This document shows positions 1 through 9,656 of a stretch of 64,000 nucleotides of DNA, piece by piece. Position 1 is the first letter of the stretch. Each line of letters opens with the position of its first letter. A program made the position numbers and the translations under genes. Below the pieces are notes generated by a model, which had not been told where the DNA came from, did not search any database, and saw only the letters and a list, made by a program, of their open reading frames with translations. This DNA is from Mycobacterium sp. GA-1285 (GTDB lineage Bacteria > Actinomycetota > Actinomycetes > Mycobacteriales > Mycobacteriaceae): the NCBI RefSeq assembly GCF_001499905.1, contig NZ_LQIS01000012.1, positions 124,001 to 188,000 of the forward strand, in the 5' to 3' direction.

Positions 1-362
1 GCATCCACCGAGGCGGCTTCTGAGGTTTCGACGGCGATCGTGATGAACCGGTTGCCTTCACCCTCGGCCGTCGTCGCCGCCATATTGCCCTTGGCGCCCG
101 CGGGCACCATCTGCTGATCGGCGAACGACGCGCAGTCGGGTGGCTCGAACTTCATCCCCTTGGGCAGTTCCTGCCGGGCCAGCAGACGTGGGTCGATACC
201 GGTCGGGCCGATGTCGGTGACGGTGAAGCCGGGTCCGAAGCTCGTCCGCACATCCTTGACGCGGGCGATGTCGGCGCGCGACAGGTCGTCGCTCGATTCG
301 CCGGTCGCACACGCGGTGAGCGCAGCGACGCACACCACCGCGACCATGGCCCTCTTCGACAT
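1..362 (-). CDS. Lipoprotein, DUF5642-like (3' end outside window)
   Basis: The coding region starts at an ATG at 362 and runs off the left edge, giving about 120 residues. The N-terminus is a short basic and hydrophobic signal ending in the lipobox LTAC, so the protein is probably lipidated and exported. After it comes a segment with a GF-x-VTD motif that resembles the neighbour at 392-1069, which has GYEVTD. The two look like tandem paralogues of the mycobacterial DUF5642 lipoprotein family, whose function is unknown. The family call is from memory of the pattern. The C-terminal part cannot be judged. Confidence 0.7.
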   Translation of the reverse strand, partial: MSKRAMVAVVCVAALTACATGESSDDLSRADIARVKDVRTSFGPGFTVTDIGPTGIDPRLLARQELPKGMKFEPPDCASFADQQMVPAGAKGNMAATTAEGEGNRFITIAVETSEAASVD

Positions 363-391
363 CGCCGCACAATGTACCGGGAGACGACGGC

Positions 392-1069
392 TCAGCCCCG
401 CAACGCGGACACCGTTTCGGTCAGCAGATGCGCGGCGAAATCCGAACCGAGTTGGGGATCGGGCGAACCGGGGTCGGTGACGACGGCGACGAACGCGACG
501 TGGTCACCCAGATATGCGGTGACGGTATCGGCGTGCGACAGCGTTTCGGTGCCGCCTTCGACGACGGTTCTGCTCGATGTCGCCATCGCGATGCTCGACG
601 CGCCGTCGATGGCCGGGGCGGGTTCGAGCCTGACGCTCCCCGTGCTGCGTCCGCCCGAAATCGTCCAGCGTCCGCACTCGTCGACCACCGTCCGGTCGAG
701 ATCCCCCGGCGCGGTGGCGACGACGGCGTAGACGATGCCGCCCGGACCCGAAGCCGACCAGCCCTCGGTGCTCACCGCGCCAGCGGCGGGGTCGGCCAGC
801 GCGGCGCAGGTCTGCGGATCGGTGGTCCACTGCGCGCCGTATCCCCACGCGGTGACGGGGCCGATGGGGCCGACCAGGTCGGTCACCTCATATCCGGCGG
901 GCAGGACGGTGCGCGCCCGGTCGATTCTGGCCGGGTTGATCGGGGCAGGGGTGTCGGATGACGGATGATCGGCCGGAGAGGGATCGGGCCGGGTTCCGCA
1001 CGCACTCGCCCAAACCATCAGGACCGCGACGACGGCGGCCACGACGGTCGTGGTGAGCAGGTGGATCAT
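392..1069 (-). CDS. Lipoprotein, DUF5642-like
   Basis: This codes for 225 residues from the ATG at 1069. The frame stays open upstream, but only this start places a hydrophobic signal (MIHLLTTTVVAA...) at the N-terminus. A cysteine at about residue 24 follows ASA, which is a weak lipobox. The mature part carries GYEVTD, paired cysteines (around QTCAAL and VDECGRW) and a C-terminal LLTETVSALRG helix typical of mycobacterial sensor-like or PknH-like extracellular lipoproteins. It lies 29 bp upstream, in transcription, of the partial paralogue at the window edge, so the two probably form one unit. The molecular role is unknown. Confidence 0.75.
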   Translation of the reverse strand: MIHLLTTTVVAAVVAVLMVWASACGTRPDPSPADHPSSDTPAPINPARIDRARTVLPAGYEVTDLVGPIGPVTAWGYGAQWTTDPQTCAALADPAAGAVSTEGWSASGPGGIVYAVVATAPGDLDRTVVDECGRWTISGGRSTGSVRLEPAPAIDGASSIAMATSSRTVVEGGTETLSHADTVTAYLGDHVAFVAVVTDPGSPDPQLGSDFAAHLLTETVSALRG

Positions 1070-1103
1070 GGTCTCGCTCGACTGTTCCCGCTGACCGCGT
1101 CCG

Positions 1104-2828
1104 TCAAGCAGCGGCGCCCTCCGCGCCGGACCCGCCGCCGGGGCCGGCGCCGGCCGGCTGGTTGCCGGGCTCCGAAACCGTCTCAGCGCCACCGGTTCCC
1201 GTTCGATCCGGCCGAGCAGCGGGCGACTGACCCAGCCGAACCGGTGGATCGAACTTGATCGACTCGCGCAGTTTCGGCAACCTGGGCAGCTTCGGCAGTT
1301 TGGGAGGCGCGGGCTTAACGCCGGCCCTCGGGGACTCGCCGGTGAGGACACCGGTTCCGGGCGTCTCGGCGCCCGCACCGTCGACTGCCTCCTCGGGGAG
1401 CTTCGTCGTTTCTCCGTTGCCGGACTGTGCCGGACTCTGGACGACCTGGATGGGATTGCCCTGCAACGGATTCTGTTCAAGTGGGTCACCCGAGGACTCG
1501 CCCTGACCGGCAGGTGGTGTCCCACTGCCGACGGGGTCGATCCGGTCGGCGTCTCCCGCGCGTGACCACATCATCGTGGTCGCGGTGTCGTCTCCCGGTG
1601 GGTCCGGCAATTCCGGTCCGCCGACGCCGAAGGGGCTGGTCGTCTTCTCGGTACCCAGGGGGCGACTTCCAGAGACCTCCTCGATCCCGTCGTCGAGACC
1701 CGTCGGGATGGACTTCACCAGATTGATCGCCGTCTTGATCGGGTTCCTGAACGGGAGCAGACCCACCTTCGTCGCGACACCGGGTGGTACGTCGCGGGCG
1801 TAGGCGCCCTCGATCAGCACGCGAAGCGGTGCGTCCAGAGCCGTCAGAATCGGCGACGGCACGAAGGCTTCGAATGGCATCAGGATCGGCAGCCGCTTGG
1901 TCGGGTAGAGGTAGTAGTCGGTGTCACCGGTCGTTCCCTGATACAACGCCCCGTCCAGATCGGCGTTCTGCAGGTCACCGTGAAGGTAGTAATAGCCGGC
2001 TGCGGCGTTGAGGATGGCCAAAACGTTGGTGAGGCTGGCGGGTGCGTCACCCCCGAGGCCGTCGTACTGCGCGGCGACGTCGGTTGTCGGCATACACGGC
2101 CCGTTCCCCTCGCAGGAGTTCGTCGGGGTTGCGCCGTAGAAGGTGATGCCGATGATCGGGATCGTGAGGCCATCGGGCCCTCGTGCCAGGATGCCGCCGT
2201 TGGGACGCATCGGGTTGGCCAGCAGGAAGAACGACGTCTCGCCGTCTTCTCTGGGATCAGCAATCAGTTCCCTCTTGACCAGCGAAGCCACCACCGCGCT
2301 TTGCGAGTAGCCGAAGATGACGTAGTCCTCATCCGCGGACGGGGGCGGCGTGGGCCCTTCCGGGTCGACGTTGTAGCTGGCATCTTTGTTGAACCGGCAG
2401 TTCGAATTCCCGCGGACACACCCCTCCAAGCTGGTCACACCCTCTGCGACCGAACGGTCGAAGGTCTTGGTGCCGAACACCGGGAAGAACGCTGCAGGAT
2501 AGACAACGGCGTAGACGTTCTCGTCCACCTCGCCGATGGGCGGCACATCGGGGCTGGTCGTCACCCTGTCCGAGGCCGGGTTGATGAATCCGTTGACGGC
2601 GTTCTGCAGGTACTCGCTGATGTACGCGGGGTCATCGGGCGGGGTGGTCAACGGGTGTTCCGTACCGCCCATGATCAACGCGCTCGCCGCGAGCTGGACC
2701 GCGGTCGCCGTCGTCCACGCGACGGCCAAGGCGATCGCTGCGAACACCGCCAAGACCATCGCTGCCAACGAACGCAATGTCGTCTTCAAACGCAATGTCG
2801 TCTTCGGTCGCCTACTCTGCCCCTGCAT
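1104..2828 (-). CDS. PE-PPE domain serine hydrolase, membrane-anchored
   Basis: This is a 574-residue protein from the ATG at 2828. The frame extends further upstream, but the sequence there is not protein-like. Residues 1-20 are basic and are followed by one hydrophobic helix (about 22-50), so it is exported or anchored. Residues 65-330 match the PE-PPE domain, an alpha/beta-hydrolase fold. The nucleophile elbow FGYSQSA is visible near residue 165, and an FPVFGTKTFDRSVAEG segment precedes it. There is no PE or PPE leader, so this belongs to the stand-alone PE-PPE class, whose tested members are esterases. The last 200 residues are low-complexity and rich in Pro, Gly and Gln. The substrate is unknown. 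Confidence 0.8.
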   Translation of the reverse strand: MQGQSRRPKTTLRLKTTLRSLAAMVLAVFAAIALAVAWTTATAVQLAASALIMGGTEHPLTTPPDDPAYISEYLQNAVNGFINPASDRVTTSPDVPPIGEVDENVYAVVYPAAFFPVFGTKTFDRSVAEGVTSLEGCVRGNSNCRFNKDASYNVDPEGPTPPPSADEDYVIFGYSQSAVVASLVKRELIADPREDGETSFFLLANPMRPNGGILARGPDGLTIPIIGITFYGATPTNSCEGNGPCMPTTDVAAQYDGLGGDAPASLTNVLAILNAAAGYYYLHGDLQNADLDGALYQGTTGDTDYYLYPTKRLPILMPFEAFVPSPILTALDAPLRVLIEGAYARDVPPGVATKVGLLPFRNPIKTAINLVKSIPTGLDDGIEEVSGSRPLGTEKTTSPFGVGGPELPDPPGDDTATTMMWSRAGDADRIDPVGSGTPPAGQGESSGDPLEQNPLQGNPIQVVQSPAQSGNGETTKLPEEAVDGAGAETPGTGVLTGESPRAGVKPAPPKLPKLPRLPKLRESIKFDPPVRLGQSPAARPDRTGTGGAETVSEPGNQPAGAGPGGGSGAEGAAA

Positions 2829-3014
2829 CGCGTCTCTCTCCCACCCCGTCGCCGTTACCCCGCAAAACCCTGCCCAGCTAACCACGCTGGAGGCCCACAG
2901 CAAAATGTCCTTCCCAACGGTAACAACCGCGTAACCGCTGTTACCCGCGTTTTCGACTGAAAATGACGTAGGCGGCCGTAGGCTACGGCGCAGACCACAC
3001 CGATGGAGGAGCAA

Positions 3015-3713
3015 ATGAGCACGTCTATGAGGGCCGGCGTCATCGCAATCGCGGCCGTGGCACTCGGGCTTGGCCTCGCCGGCTGCAGCTCGAACACCGA
3101 AGGCGAGGCGACGAAGTCGTCGGAGGCGACAACCTCCGAGGAGACCAGTGCCTCGCCCGCACCGCCTACACCCACACCTCAGTCCCAGGGCGCCAATTAC
3201 ACGATCGTCGACTACATCCGCGAGAACGGGATCACGGAGACCCCGGTCAAGCGCGGCGACCCCGGTTCGCCGACCATCGACCTGCCCTTCCCGCCCGGGT
3301 GGAGCGACGCCGGACCACGCACACCCCAATGGGCCTATGGCGCAATCGTTTCCGATGACCCTGCCATGGCGGAGGATCCTCCGACCATCATCGCGTTGGT
3401 GTCGAAGCTGACCGGCAACGTCGACCCCGCGAAGATCCTGGAATACGCGCCCGGGGAGATCAAGAACCTACCCGGATACGATGGCGCACAGGAAGGTTCG
3501 CCGTCCACGCTCTCCGATTTCGAAGCGGTGCAAATCGGCGGCACATACACGAAAGACGGCACCGTCAGGGCGATCGCACAGAAGACCGTCGTGATCCCAG
3601 GACAAGACGGGCTGTACGTGCTGCAACTCAACGCCGACGGCCGCGAGGACCAGATGACGGCGCTGATGGACGCGACGGGCGTCATCGACGAACAAACCAG
3701 GATCACACCGTGA
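3015..3713 (+). CDS. LpqN-family lipoprotein
   Basis: This codes for 232 residues. An ATG at 3003 is also in frame, but GGAGGA at 3005-3010 lies just before the ATG at 3015, which starts a classic signal, MSTSMRAGVIAIA, with lipobox LAGC at about residue 25. A Ser/Thr/Glu-rich linker follows, then a Lpp-LpqN domain with the family pattern IDLPFPPGW near residue 95. In M. tuberculosis LpqN has been reported to bind envelope enzymes. The gene converges with the aroE-like gene, with a single base between their stop codons. A second family member lies at 36804-37475. Confidence 0.82.
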   Translation: MSTSMRAGVIAIAAVALGLGLAGCSSNTEGEATKSSEATTSEETSASPAPPTPTPQSQGANYTIVDYIRENGITETPVKRGDPGSPTIDLPFPPGWSDAGPRTPQWAYGAIVSDDPAMAEDPPTIIALVSKLTGNVDPAKILEYAPGEIKNLPGYDGAQEGSPSTLSDFEAVQIGGTYTKDGTVRAIAQKTVVIPGQDGLYVLQLNADGREDQMTALMDATGVIDEQTRITP

Positions 3714-3714
3714 C

Positions 3715-4532
3715 TCAGGCGCGCGCGACCGCGGACGCTGCCATGATCTGTTCGGCCGACGGCCGAACCCCGGTATAACGCTCGAACTGCTCGGCGGCCT
3801 GCAGTGCGATGACCTCGGCGCCCGTAATGACGCCGACGCCTGCCTCGCGCGCGGCCTTGATGAGCGGCGTCTCGGACGGCATCGCCACCACATCGAAGAC
3901 GGTGTGCGCGTCGGCGATGATGGGCTCGCCGAAGGCGATTCCGTTCGCCTCGGGACCGCCGGCCATCCCCACCGGGGTGACGTTGACGAGTATGTCCGCG
4001 GAGCGCGCGCCGACGTCGGCGATGTAGTCGTAGCCGAGCCTGTCGGCCAAAGGACGTCCGGTGTCGGGATTTCTGGCCACGATTGCGCCTCGGTCGAAAC
4101 CGGCGTCGCGGAACGCGGCCCCGACCGCACTGGCCATGCCACCGCTGCCGTACACCAGCACGGACTGCGACGGCTGTAATCCGTTCTCGGCGATAAGGGT
4201 CTGCACTGCAAGATAATCGGTATTCGACGCGGTGAGCCGGCCCTCGTCGTTCACGATCGTGTTGACAGCGCCGATGGAGCGGGCCGACTGCTCGATCTCG
4301 TCGACCAGCGGCAGCACATCCTGCTTGAACGGCATCGACACCGAGCAACCGCGGATGCCCAGCGCCCGCACTCCCCCGATCGCCGCCGCGAGATCCGTTG
4401 TGGTGAAAGCCTTGTAGATGAAGTCCAATCCGAGCAGGTCGTAGAGGTAGTTGTGGAACCGGGTACCGATGTTGCTCGGCCGGCCCGCCAGCGAGATGCA
4501 CAATCGGGTGTCCTTGGACAAGGGAACGCGCA

Positions 4533-4533
<1 letters not shown>
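3715..4533 (-). CDS. Shikimate 5-dehydrogenase-like protein
   Basis: The protein has 272 residues and a shikimate dehydrogenase fold. The N-terminal substrate domain contains SMPFKQD, carrying the catalytic lysine, and GAVNTI. The NAD(P) domain has VLVYGSGGMASAV near residue 128 and VNVTPVGMAGG later. Family members reduce 3-dehydroshikimate with NADPH. The N-terminal signature SLAGRPSNIGTRFHN departs from the usual S-hP-xx-HN motif, so this may be a YdiB-like or paralogous enzyme rather than the housekeeping AroE. Its ATG overlaps the stop codon of the upstream acetyltransferase gene pat (TGATG), which indicates translational coupling. Confidence 0.82.
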
Positions 4534-5540
<1,007 letters not shown>

Positions 5541-5819
5541 CTACGGGCTGCTCGTCGCCACGAGCAAGAAGCGGTGCGGGTCGCCGGTCAGCCGCGCCGG
5601 TCGGGTGGGCAATCACCGGATCGACCCATCAGCAAATCGTGCGGATTGGCGCGGGCCGGCCGCGGCGCTCCGCCACCCGTCTGAAGACAAGTCGCAACAT
5701 GATGTGCTGCATCGATGTACTCCACGGCCGCCCGCAACCTCAAGTTAGCACAACATCTGAACACTTAGACAGGTATTGCCCCGCGCACATGGCTGCGCGG
5801 AGGCTCCCCTCCGCACGCC

Positions 5820-6074
5820 GAAGCTTTCGATTACGGCGCCCTGGAACCGCACATCTCGGGACAGATCAACGAGATTCACCACAGCAAGCACCACGCCACC
5901 TATGTGAAGGGCGTCAACGACGCGATCGCCAAACTCGAAGAGGCCGGCGCCGACGGCGGCGACGAGCCGATTGGCGACCTGGCTGGCGCCCTCGACGATC
6001 AGTTCGGGTCGTTCGACAAGTTCTAGGCGCAGTTCGCCGCCGCCACCAGTAAGGCATCGGGGCTCATCTTCTAG
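5820..6074 (+). pseudogene. sodA: sodA relic (Fe/Mn superoxide dismutase, two internal deletions)
   Basis: Reading from 5820 gives a strong match to mycobacterial SodA beginning at [12 protein letters not shown] and continuing through [12 protein letters not shown] and AKLEE. It then jumps straight to the [13 protein letters not shown]...FGSFDKF segment, missing about 35 residues. An in-frame TAG follows at 6024-6026, then AQF, then directly the C-terminal AATSKASGLIF. At least 100 residues of the core, with most metal ligands, are gone. No start codon or ribosome site fits. The reading frame is kept across both joins. The 288 bp between pat and this relic show no gene. I infer a dead duplicate, with a functional sodA elsewhere. 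Confidence 0.85.
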
Positions 6075-6128
6075 TCTCGACGGGGCGGTATCAAGTGCCG
6101 CCACCGCAATTCACGGAGGCGCTTGTCA

Positions 6129-6929
6129 ATGGGTGACGGTCAGTTCAGCACGCATACAGAACTTTTCGATCTCACCGGCAAGCGCGCCGTCGTCACCGGT
6201 GGCACGAGCGGCATCGGGGTGATGATGAGCCGCGGGCTGCTGCAGGCGGGCGCCAGCGTGGTGATCAGCTCGCGTAAGGCCGACGCGTGCGAGCGCGCAG
6301 CGGCCGAGCTGTCCCGTTTCGGGCAGGTGCGAGCCATACCCGCCGACCTGTCACGGCACGACGAGTGTCGCCGGCTCGCCGACGAGGTGACCGGCGCCGG
6401 CGAGCCAGTGCACATCCTCGTCAACAACGCGGGTGCCACATGGGGCGAGCCACTGGAGAGCTTCCCCGATTCCGCGTGGGACAAGATCCTCAACGTCAAC
6501 GTCAAATCGCCGTTCTGGCTTGTGCAAGCGCTGCTGCCCGCCCTTCGCGCCGCGGGCACAGCGGACGATCCCGCCCGGGTCATCAACGTCGGCAGCGTCG
6601 ACGGCATCCGGGTGCCCGAGCTGCCGACGTACTCCTACAGCGCCAGCAAGGCGGCGGTTCATCAGCTCACCCGTGTCCTGGCCCGCGAACTGGGGCCGCA
6701 ACACATCACGGTCAATGCCGTTGCGCCAGGCGCATTTCCGTCGAAGATGATGGCTGCCACGCTCGATGCGTTCGGCGACGAGATCGCCGCGTCGGCGCCG
6801 CTGCGACGGATCGGGCGCGACGATGACATGGCGGGGATCGCGGTCTACCTCGCCAGCCGCGCCGGTGCGTTCCTCACCGGAGCCGTCATCCCCGTCGACG
6901 GCGGGCTCGCGACGACCGCGAGCAAGTAG
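6129..6929 (+). CDS. SDR-family oxidoreductase
   Basis: The protein has 266 residues. GGAGG at 6115-6119 is 9 bp from the ATG at 6129. A TTG at 6123 is in frame but too close. It has the classical short-chain dehydrogenase layout: TGGTSGIG cofactor loop near residue 23, NNAGATWG near residue 100, catalytic serine in NVGSVDG, and YSYSASKAAVH with the Tyr-xxx-Lys pair. The C-terminus GAVIPVDGG is typical. It resembles gluconate 5-dehydrogenase-like enzymes, with NAD(P) as cofactor. The substrate cannot be told. It stands alone between the sodA relic and nmtR. Confidence 0.85.
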   Translation: MGDGQFSTHTELFDLTGKRAVVTGGTSGIGVMMSRGLLQAGASVVISSRKADACERAAAELSRFGQVRAIPADLSRHDECRRLADEVTGAGEPVHILVNNAGATWGEPLESFPDSAWDKILNVNVKSPFWLVQALLPALRAAGTADDPARVINVGSVDGIRVPELPTYSYSASKAAVHQLTRVLARELGPQHITVNAVAPGAFPSKMMAATLDAFGDEIAASAPLRRIGRDDDMAGIAVYLASRAGAFLTGAVIPVDGGLATTASK

Positions 6930-7118
6930 CCGAACGCGACGGCGACGGTTCAGCGAGGCAGAGCTGTCTGCTCAACAAAGAGGTTGACCCCGCTGACCGC
7001 CTCGCGGGCGACACCGGCGCAACCCTCACCGATCACCACCCACTGCCGCGAACTGTGCCCAGCTTCGCGAAACTGTAAACGGCCAGTCAGCGCGCTGCGA
7101 CAGAGCAATCTTTCGCCG

Positions 7119-7472
7119 TCAGGCCGTGGTGTCCGTCGCGCCGAGGCGTAGATGCTCGATGTGGTAAACCGCCTCGTCGAGAAGCTGAGCGACGTGATTG
7201 TCGTAGAGCCGGTAGACGACGCTGCGGCCATTGCGGTCACCCGCGACCAGCCCGAGTGCGCGGAGGAGCCGGAGTTGGTGCGATACCGCCGGCTGCTCCA
7301 TTCCAACCGCAGTCGACAACTCTCCGACTGAGCATGGAGACCGCCGCAGCCGGGTGAGGATCATCAAACGGTTGGGGGAGGCGAGGGCCTGCAACGTCTC
7401 GGCGATCTTGCCCGCCGAGGCTGCGTCGAGTGTGGCCGGAGGAGTCACCCTGCCGTCGACTCCGTGCCCCAT
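7119..7472 (-). CDS. nmtR: NmtR, ArsR/SmtB-family Ni/Co-sensing repressor
   Basis: This is a 117-residue winged-helix repressor very close to M. tuberculosis NmtR. The N-terminus is MGHGVDGR, keeping Gly2 and His3, and the alpha-5 helix keeps Asp91, His93, His104 and His107. These are the ligands described for Ni(II)/Co(II) sensing in NmtR. The DNA-recognition helix is MEQPAVSHQLRLLRALGLV. It is transcribed away from the P1B-type ATPase gene, and the 95-bp spacer holds an inverted repeat. The expected role is to repress ctpJ and itself until nickel or cobalt binds. Confidence 0.93.
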   Translation of the reverse strand: MGHGVDGRVTPPATLDAASAGKIAETLQALASPNRLMILTRLRRSPCSVGELSTAVGMEQPAVSHQLRLLRALGLVAGDRNGRSVVYRLYDNHVAQLLDEAVYHIEHLRLGATDTTA

Positions 7473-7507
7473 GCCGTCAATTGAAGCACGGTTCTTCGAC
7501 CGATCAC

Positions 7508-7531
7508 ATACATGTACAGTTCTACATGTTT
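7508..7531. promoter_or_regulatory. Candidate NmtR operator
   Basis: A 24-bp imperfect inverted repeat lies in the nmtR-ctpJ spacer, with half-sites built on TACATGT (7509-7515 and 7523-7529). Eighteen of 24 positions are symmetric. It also contains the perfect palindrome TACATGTA at 7509-7516. ArsR-family operators are imperfect 12-2-12 repeats, and this one sits where it could block both divergent promoters. Confidence 0.7.
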
Positions 7532-7567
7532 AGATGTAGCGATGAATTGCCACCGGAAGGCGGGTCG

Positions 7568-9511
7568 ATGACCACCACCACCGTGCGGGCCGAGCGCACA
7601 TCCGACGCCCGCACGACGCAGTTCAGTGTGGCGGGCCTGTGGTCGGTGTGTTCCGTCCGGTGGGCTGCTGCCGCCCTCGGCTTGTTCTTGGCGGGGCTGG
7701 TGACTCAACTGGCAGACGGTCCGGCGTGGCTGTCGTGGACGGCGTATTTAGCCTGTTACCTCACCGGCGGCTGGGCGCCGGCCTGGGAAGGCGTGCAAGC
7801 GTTACGGGCACGCACACTCGATGTGGATTTGCTCATGGTGGTCGCGGCCGTCGGCGCGGCGAGTATCGGTCAGACCTTCGACGGTGCGCTGCTGATCGTC
7901 ATTTTCGCCATCTCGGGAGCGTTGGAGGACGCGGCGACCAAACGCACAGAGGATTCGGTCAAGGGATTGCTCGATCTCGCACCGGATCGTGCTGTCCGCA
8001 TCGAGTCCGATGGATTCGAAGAAACGGTCAACGCGGAGGATCTTCGCGTCGGCGACATCGTGAGTGTGCGGCCCGGTGAGCGGCTTCCCGCAGACGGGGT
8101 CGTCATCCTCGGCACATCCGACGTCGACGAGTCATCGGTCACCGGTGAACCGCTGCCGGTGAGCAAGTCGGTCGATGACGAGGTCTTCGCGGGAACCCTG
8201 AATGGGGCGGGCGCACTGTGCATTCGCGTAACCAAGGACCCGTCCGGCACCGTGGTCGCTCGGATCGTCGCCCTCGTTGCCGAGGCGTCGGCCACCAAGG
8301 CCAGAACCCAGCTGTTCATCGAAAAGATCGAACAGCGCTATTCCATCGGAGTCGTCGTCGCGACCCTCGCGCTGTTTGCGATCCCGTTGCTACTCGGTGG
8401 CGATCTTGCGTCCACGTTGCTCCGGGCGATGACATTCATGATCGTCGCGTCGCCGTGCGCAGTAGTGCTGGCGACCATGCCGCCGCTGCTGTCGGCCATC
8501 GCCACCGCCGGAAGGAACGGCGTCCTCGTCAAATCGGCGGTCGCGATGGAACACCTCGCCGACGTCACCCACGTCGCCATCGACAAGACCGGCACATTGA
8601 CAACGGGCACACCGCAACTCACCCATGTCACGCCGCTCAACGGCCACTACGCCGAGGACGACGTGTTGCGGATCGCAGCTGGCGCAGAGCAGTTCAGCGA
8701 GCACCCGCTCGGTCGCGCGATCGTCGACGCCGCCCGGACACGTGTTCTCATACCGGCGCCAGCCACCGACTTCCGGGCGCTACCCGGTCGCGGTGTGCGT
8801 GCACGCCTCTCGGGCCAGACGGTCGAAGTGCTCAGCGCGCAATCACTTTCGACCACCGCCCCAGTCGTCGATGACCTGGAAAGGCGAGGCACCACCGCCG
8901 TCATGGTCGCCGTCGATGGCACGCCGATCGGGGTGCTCGGCCTGGACGACACCGTGCGACCCGGCGCCGAGGAACTCGTGCGGGACATCGCCAGGCTCGC
9001 TTCGAAGCCGCCAGTCCTGTTGACCGGCGATTCCCGGAGAGCAGCACAACACTTGGCCACGAAAGTCGGCATTACCGATGTGCGCGCCGCCCTCCTTCCC
9101 GATGAGAAAGTCCGCATAGTGCGCCAAATCCAAACCGGTGGCGAACGCGTCCTGTTCGTTGGCGACGGGATCAACGACGCACCCGCCATGGCGGCCGCAC
9201 ACGGGTCCGTCGCCATGGGGCGCACCGGCGCGGATCTCACTTTGGAAACCGCCGACGTCGTCACCGTCCGGGACGAGCTGGCGACAATCCCGGCGATCAT
9301 TGCGTTGGCGCGCCGTGCGCGTCGTGTCGTGATCGCCAATCTCGCCATCGCAGCGACCTTCATCGCGACGCTCGTCTTGTGGGATGTGTTCGGCCATCTT
9401 CCGCTGCCGCTCGGCGTGGCAGGTCACGAGGGTTCCACGATCATCGTTGCATTGAACGGGCTGCGCCTGCTGAGCAATCGCGCCTGGGTGAAGGCCTCCG
9501 CTCTGACCTGA
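7568..9511 (+). CDS. ctpJ: CtpJ, P1B-4-type Co/Ni efflux ATPase
   Basis: The protein has 647 residues from the ATG at 7568, preceded by the purine-rich GGAAGGCGGG. Frames further upstream would run through the operator. It lacks an N-terminal metal-binding domain. It has the actuator loop SSVTGEP, the metal-site motif SPC in a core helix (IVASPCAVV) instead of CPC, the phosphorylation site DKTGTLT, the P1B HP motif EHPLGRA, hinge GDGINDAPAM and a late HEGST motif. SPC plus HEG-x-T marks the P1B-4 class, which exports Co(II), Ni(II) or Zn(II). With NmtR divergent to it, the pair matches Rv3743c/Rv3744. Confidence 0.93.
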   Translation: MTTTTVRAERTSDARTTQFSVAGLWSVCSVRWAAAALGLFLAGLVTQLADGPAWLSWTAYLACYLTGGWAPAWEGVQALRARTLDVDLLMVVAAVGAASIGQTFDGALLIVIFAISGALEDAATKRTEDSVKGLLDLAPDRAVRIESDGFEETVNAEDLRVGDIVSVRPGERLPADGVVILGTSDVDESSVTGEPLPVSKSVDDEVFAGTLNGAGALCIRVTKDPSGTVVARIVALVAEASATKARTQLFIEKIEQRYSIGVVVATLALFAIPLLLGGDLASTLLRAMTFMIVASPCAVVLATMPPLLSAIATAGRNGVLVKSAVAMEHLADVTHVAIDKTGTLTTGTPQLTHVTPLNGHYAEDDVLRIAAGAEQFSEHPLGRAIVDAARTRVLIPAPATDFRALPGRGVRARLSGQTVEVLSAQSLSTTAPVVDDLERRGTTAVMVAVDGTPIGVLGLDDTVRPGAEELVRDIARLASKPPVLLTGDSRRAAQHLATKVGITDVRAALLPDEKVRIVRQIQTGGERVLFVGDGINDAPAMAAAHGSVAMGRTGADLTLETADVVTVRDELATIPAIIALARRARRVVIANLAIAATFIATLVLWDVFGHLPLPLGVAGHEGSTIIVALNGLRLLSNRAWVKASALT

Positions 9512-9521
9512 TCAAACTCTG

Positions 9522-9594
9522 TGGAGCTAAGGGGAATCGAACCCCTGACCTACTCGATGCGAACGAGTCGCGCTACCAACTGCGCCATAGCCCC
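9522..9594 (-). tRNA. tRNA-Ala (anticodon CGC)
   Basis: A full cloverleaf can be folded on the minus strand. The acceptor stem GGGGCTA pairs with TAGCTCC and contains the G3:U70 pair that identifies tRNA-Ala. The anticodon loop TTCGCAT gives anticodon CGC, the T loop is TTCGATT, and the discriminator base is A. CCA is not encoded. Its 3' end faces the stop of ctpJ, 10 bp away. Confidence 0.96.
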
Positions 9595-9656
9595 TGATAC
9601 CGGTAGCAGGCTACCAGCCATCGGATGGCCGCCGACAATCGACGGGCGGCCTCGGT

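Noticed and set aside
5639..6052. Plus-strand frame across the sodA relic in another reading frame
   Set aside because: Arg-rich out-of-frame product. The SodA similarity is in the frame starting at 5820.
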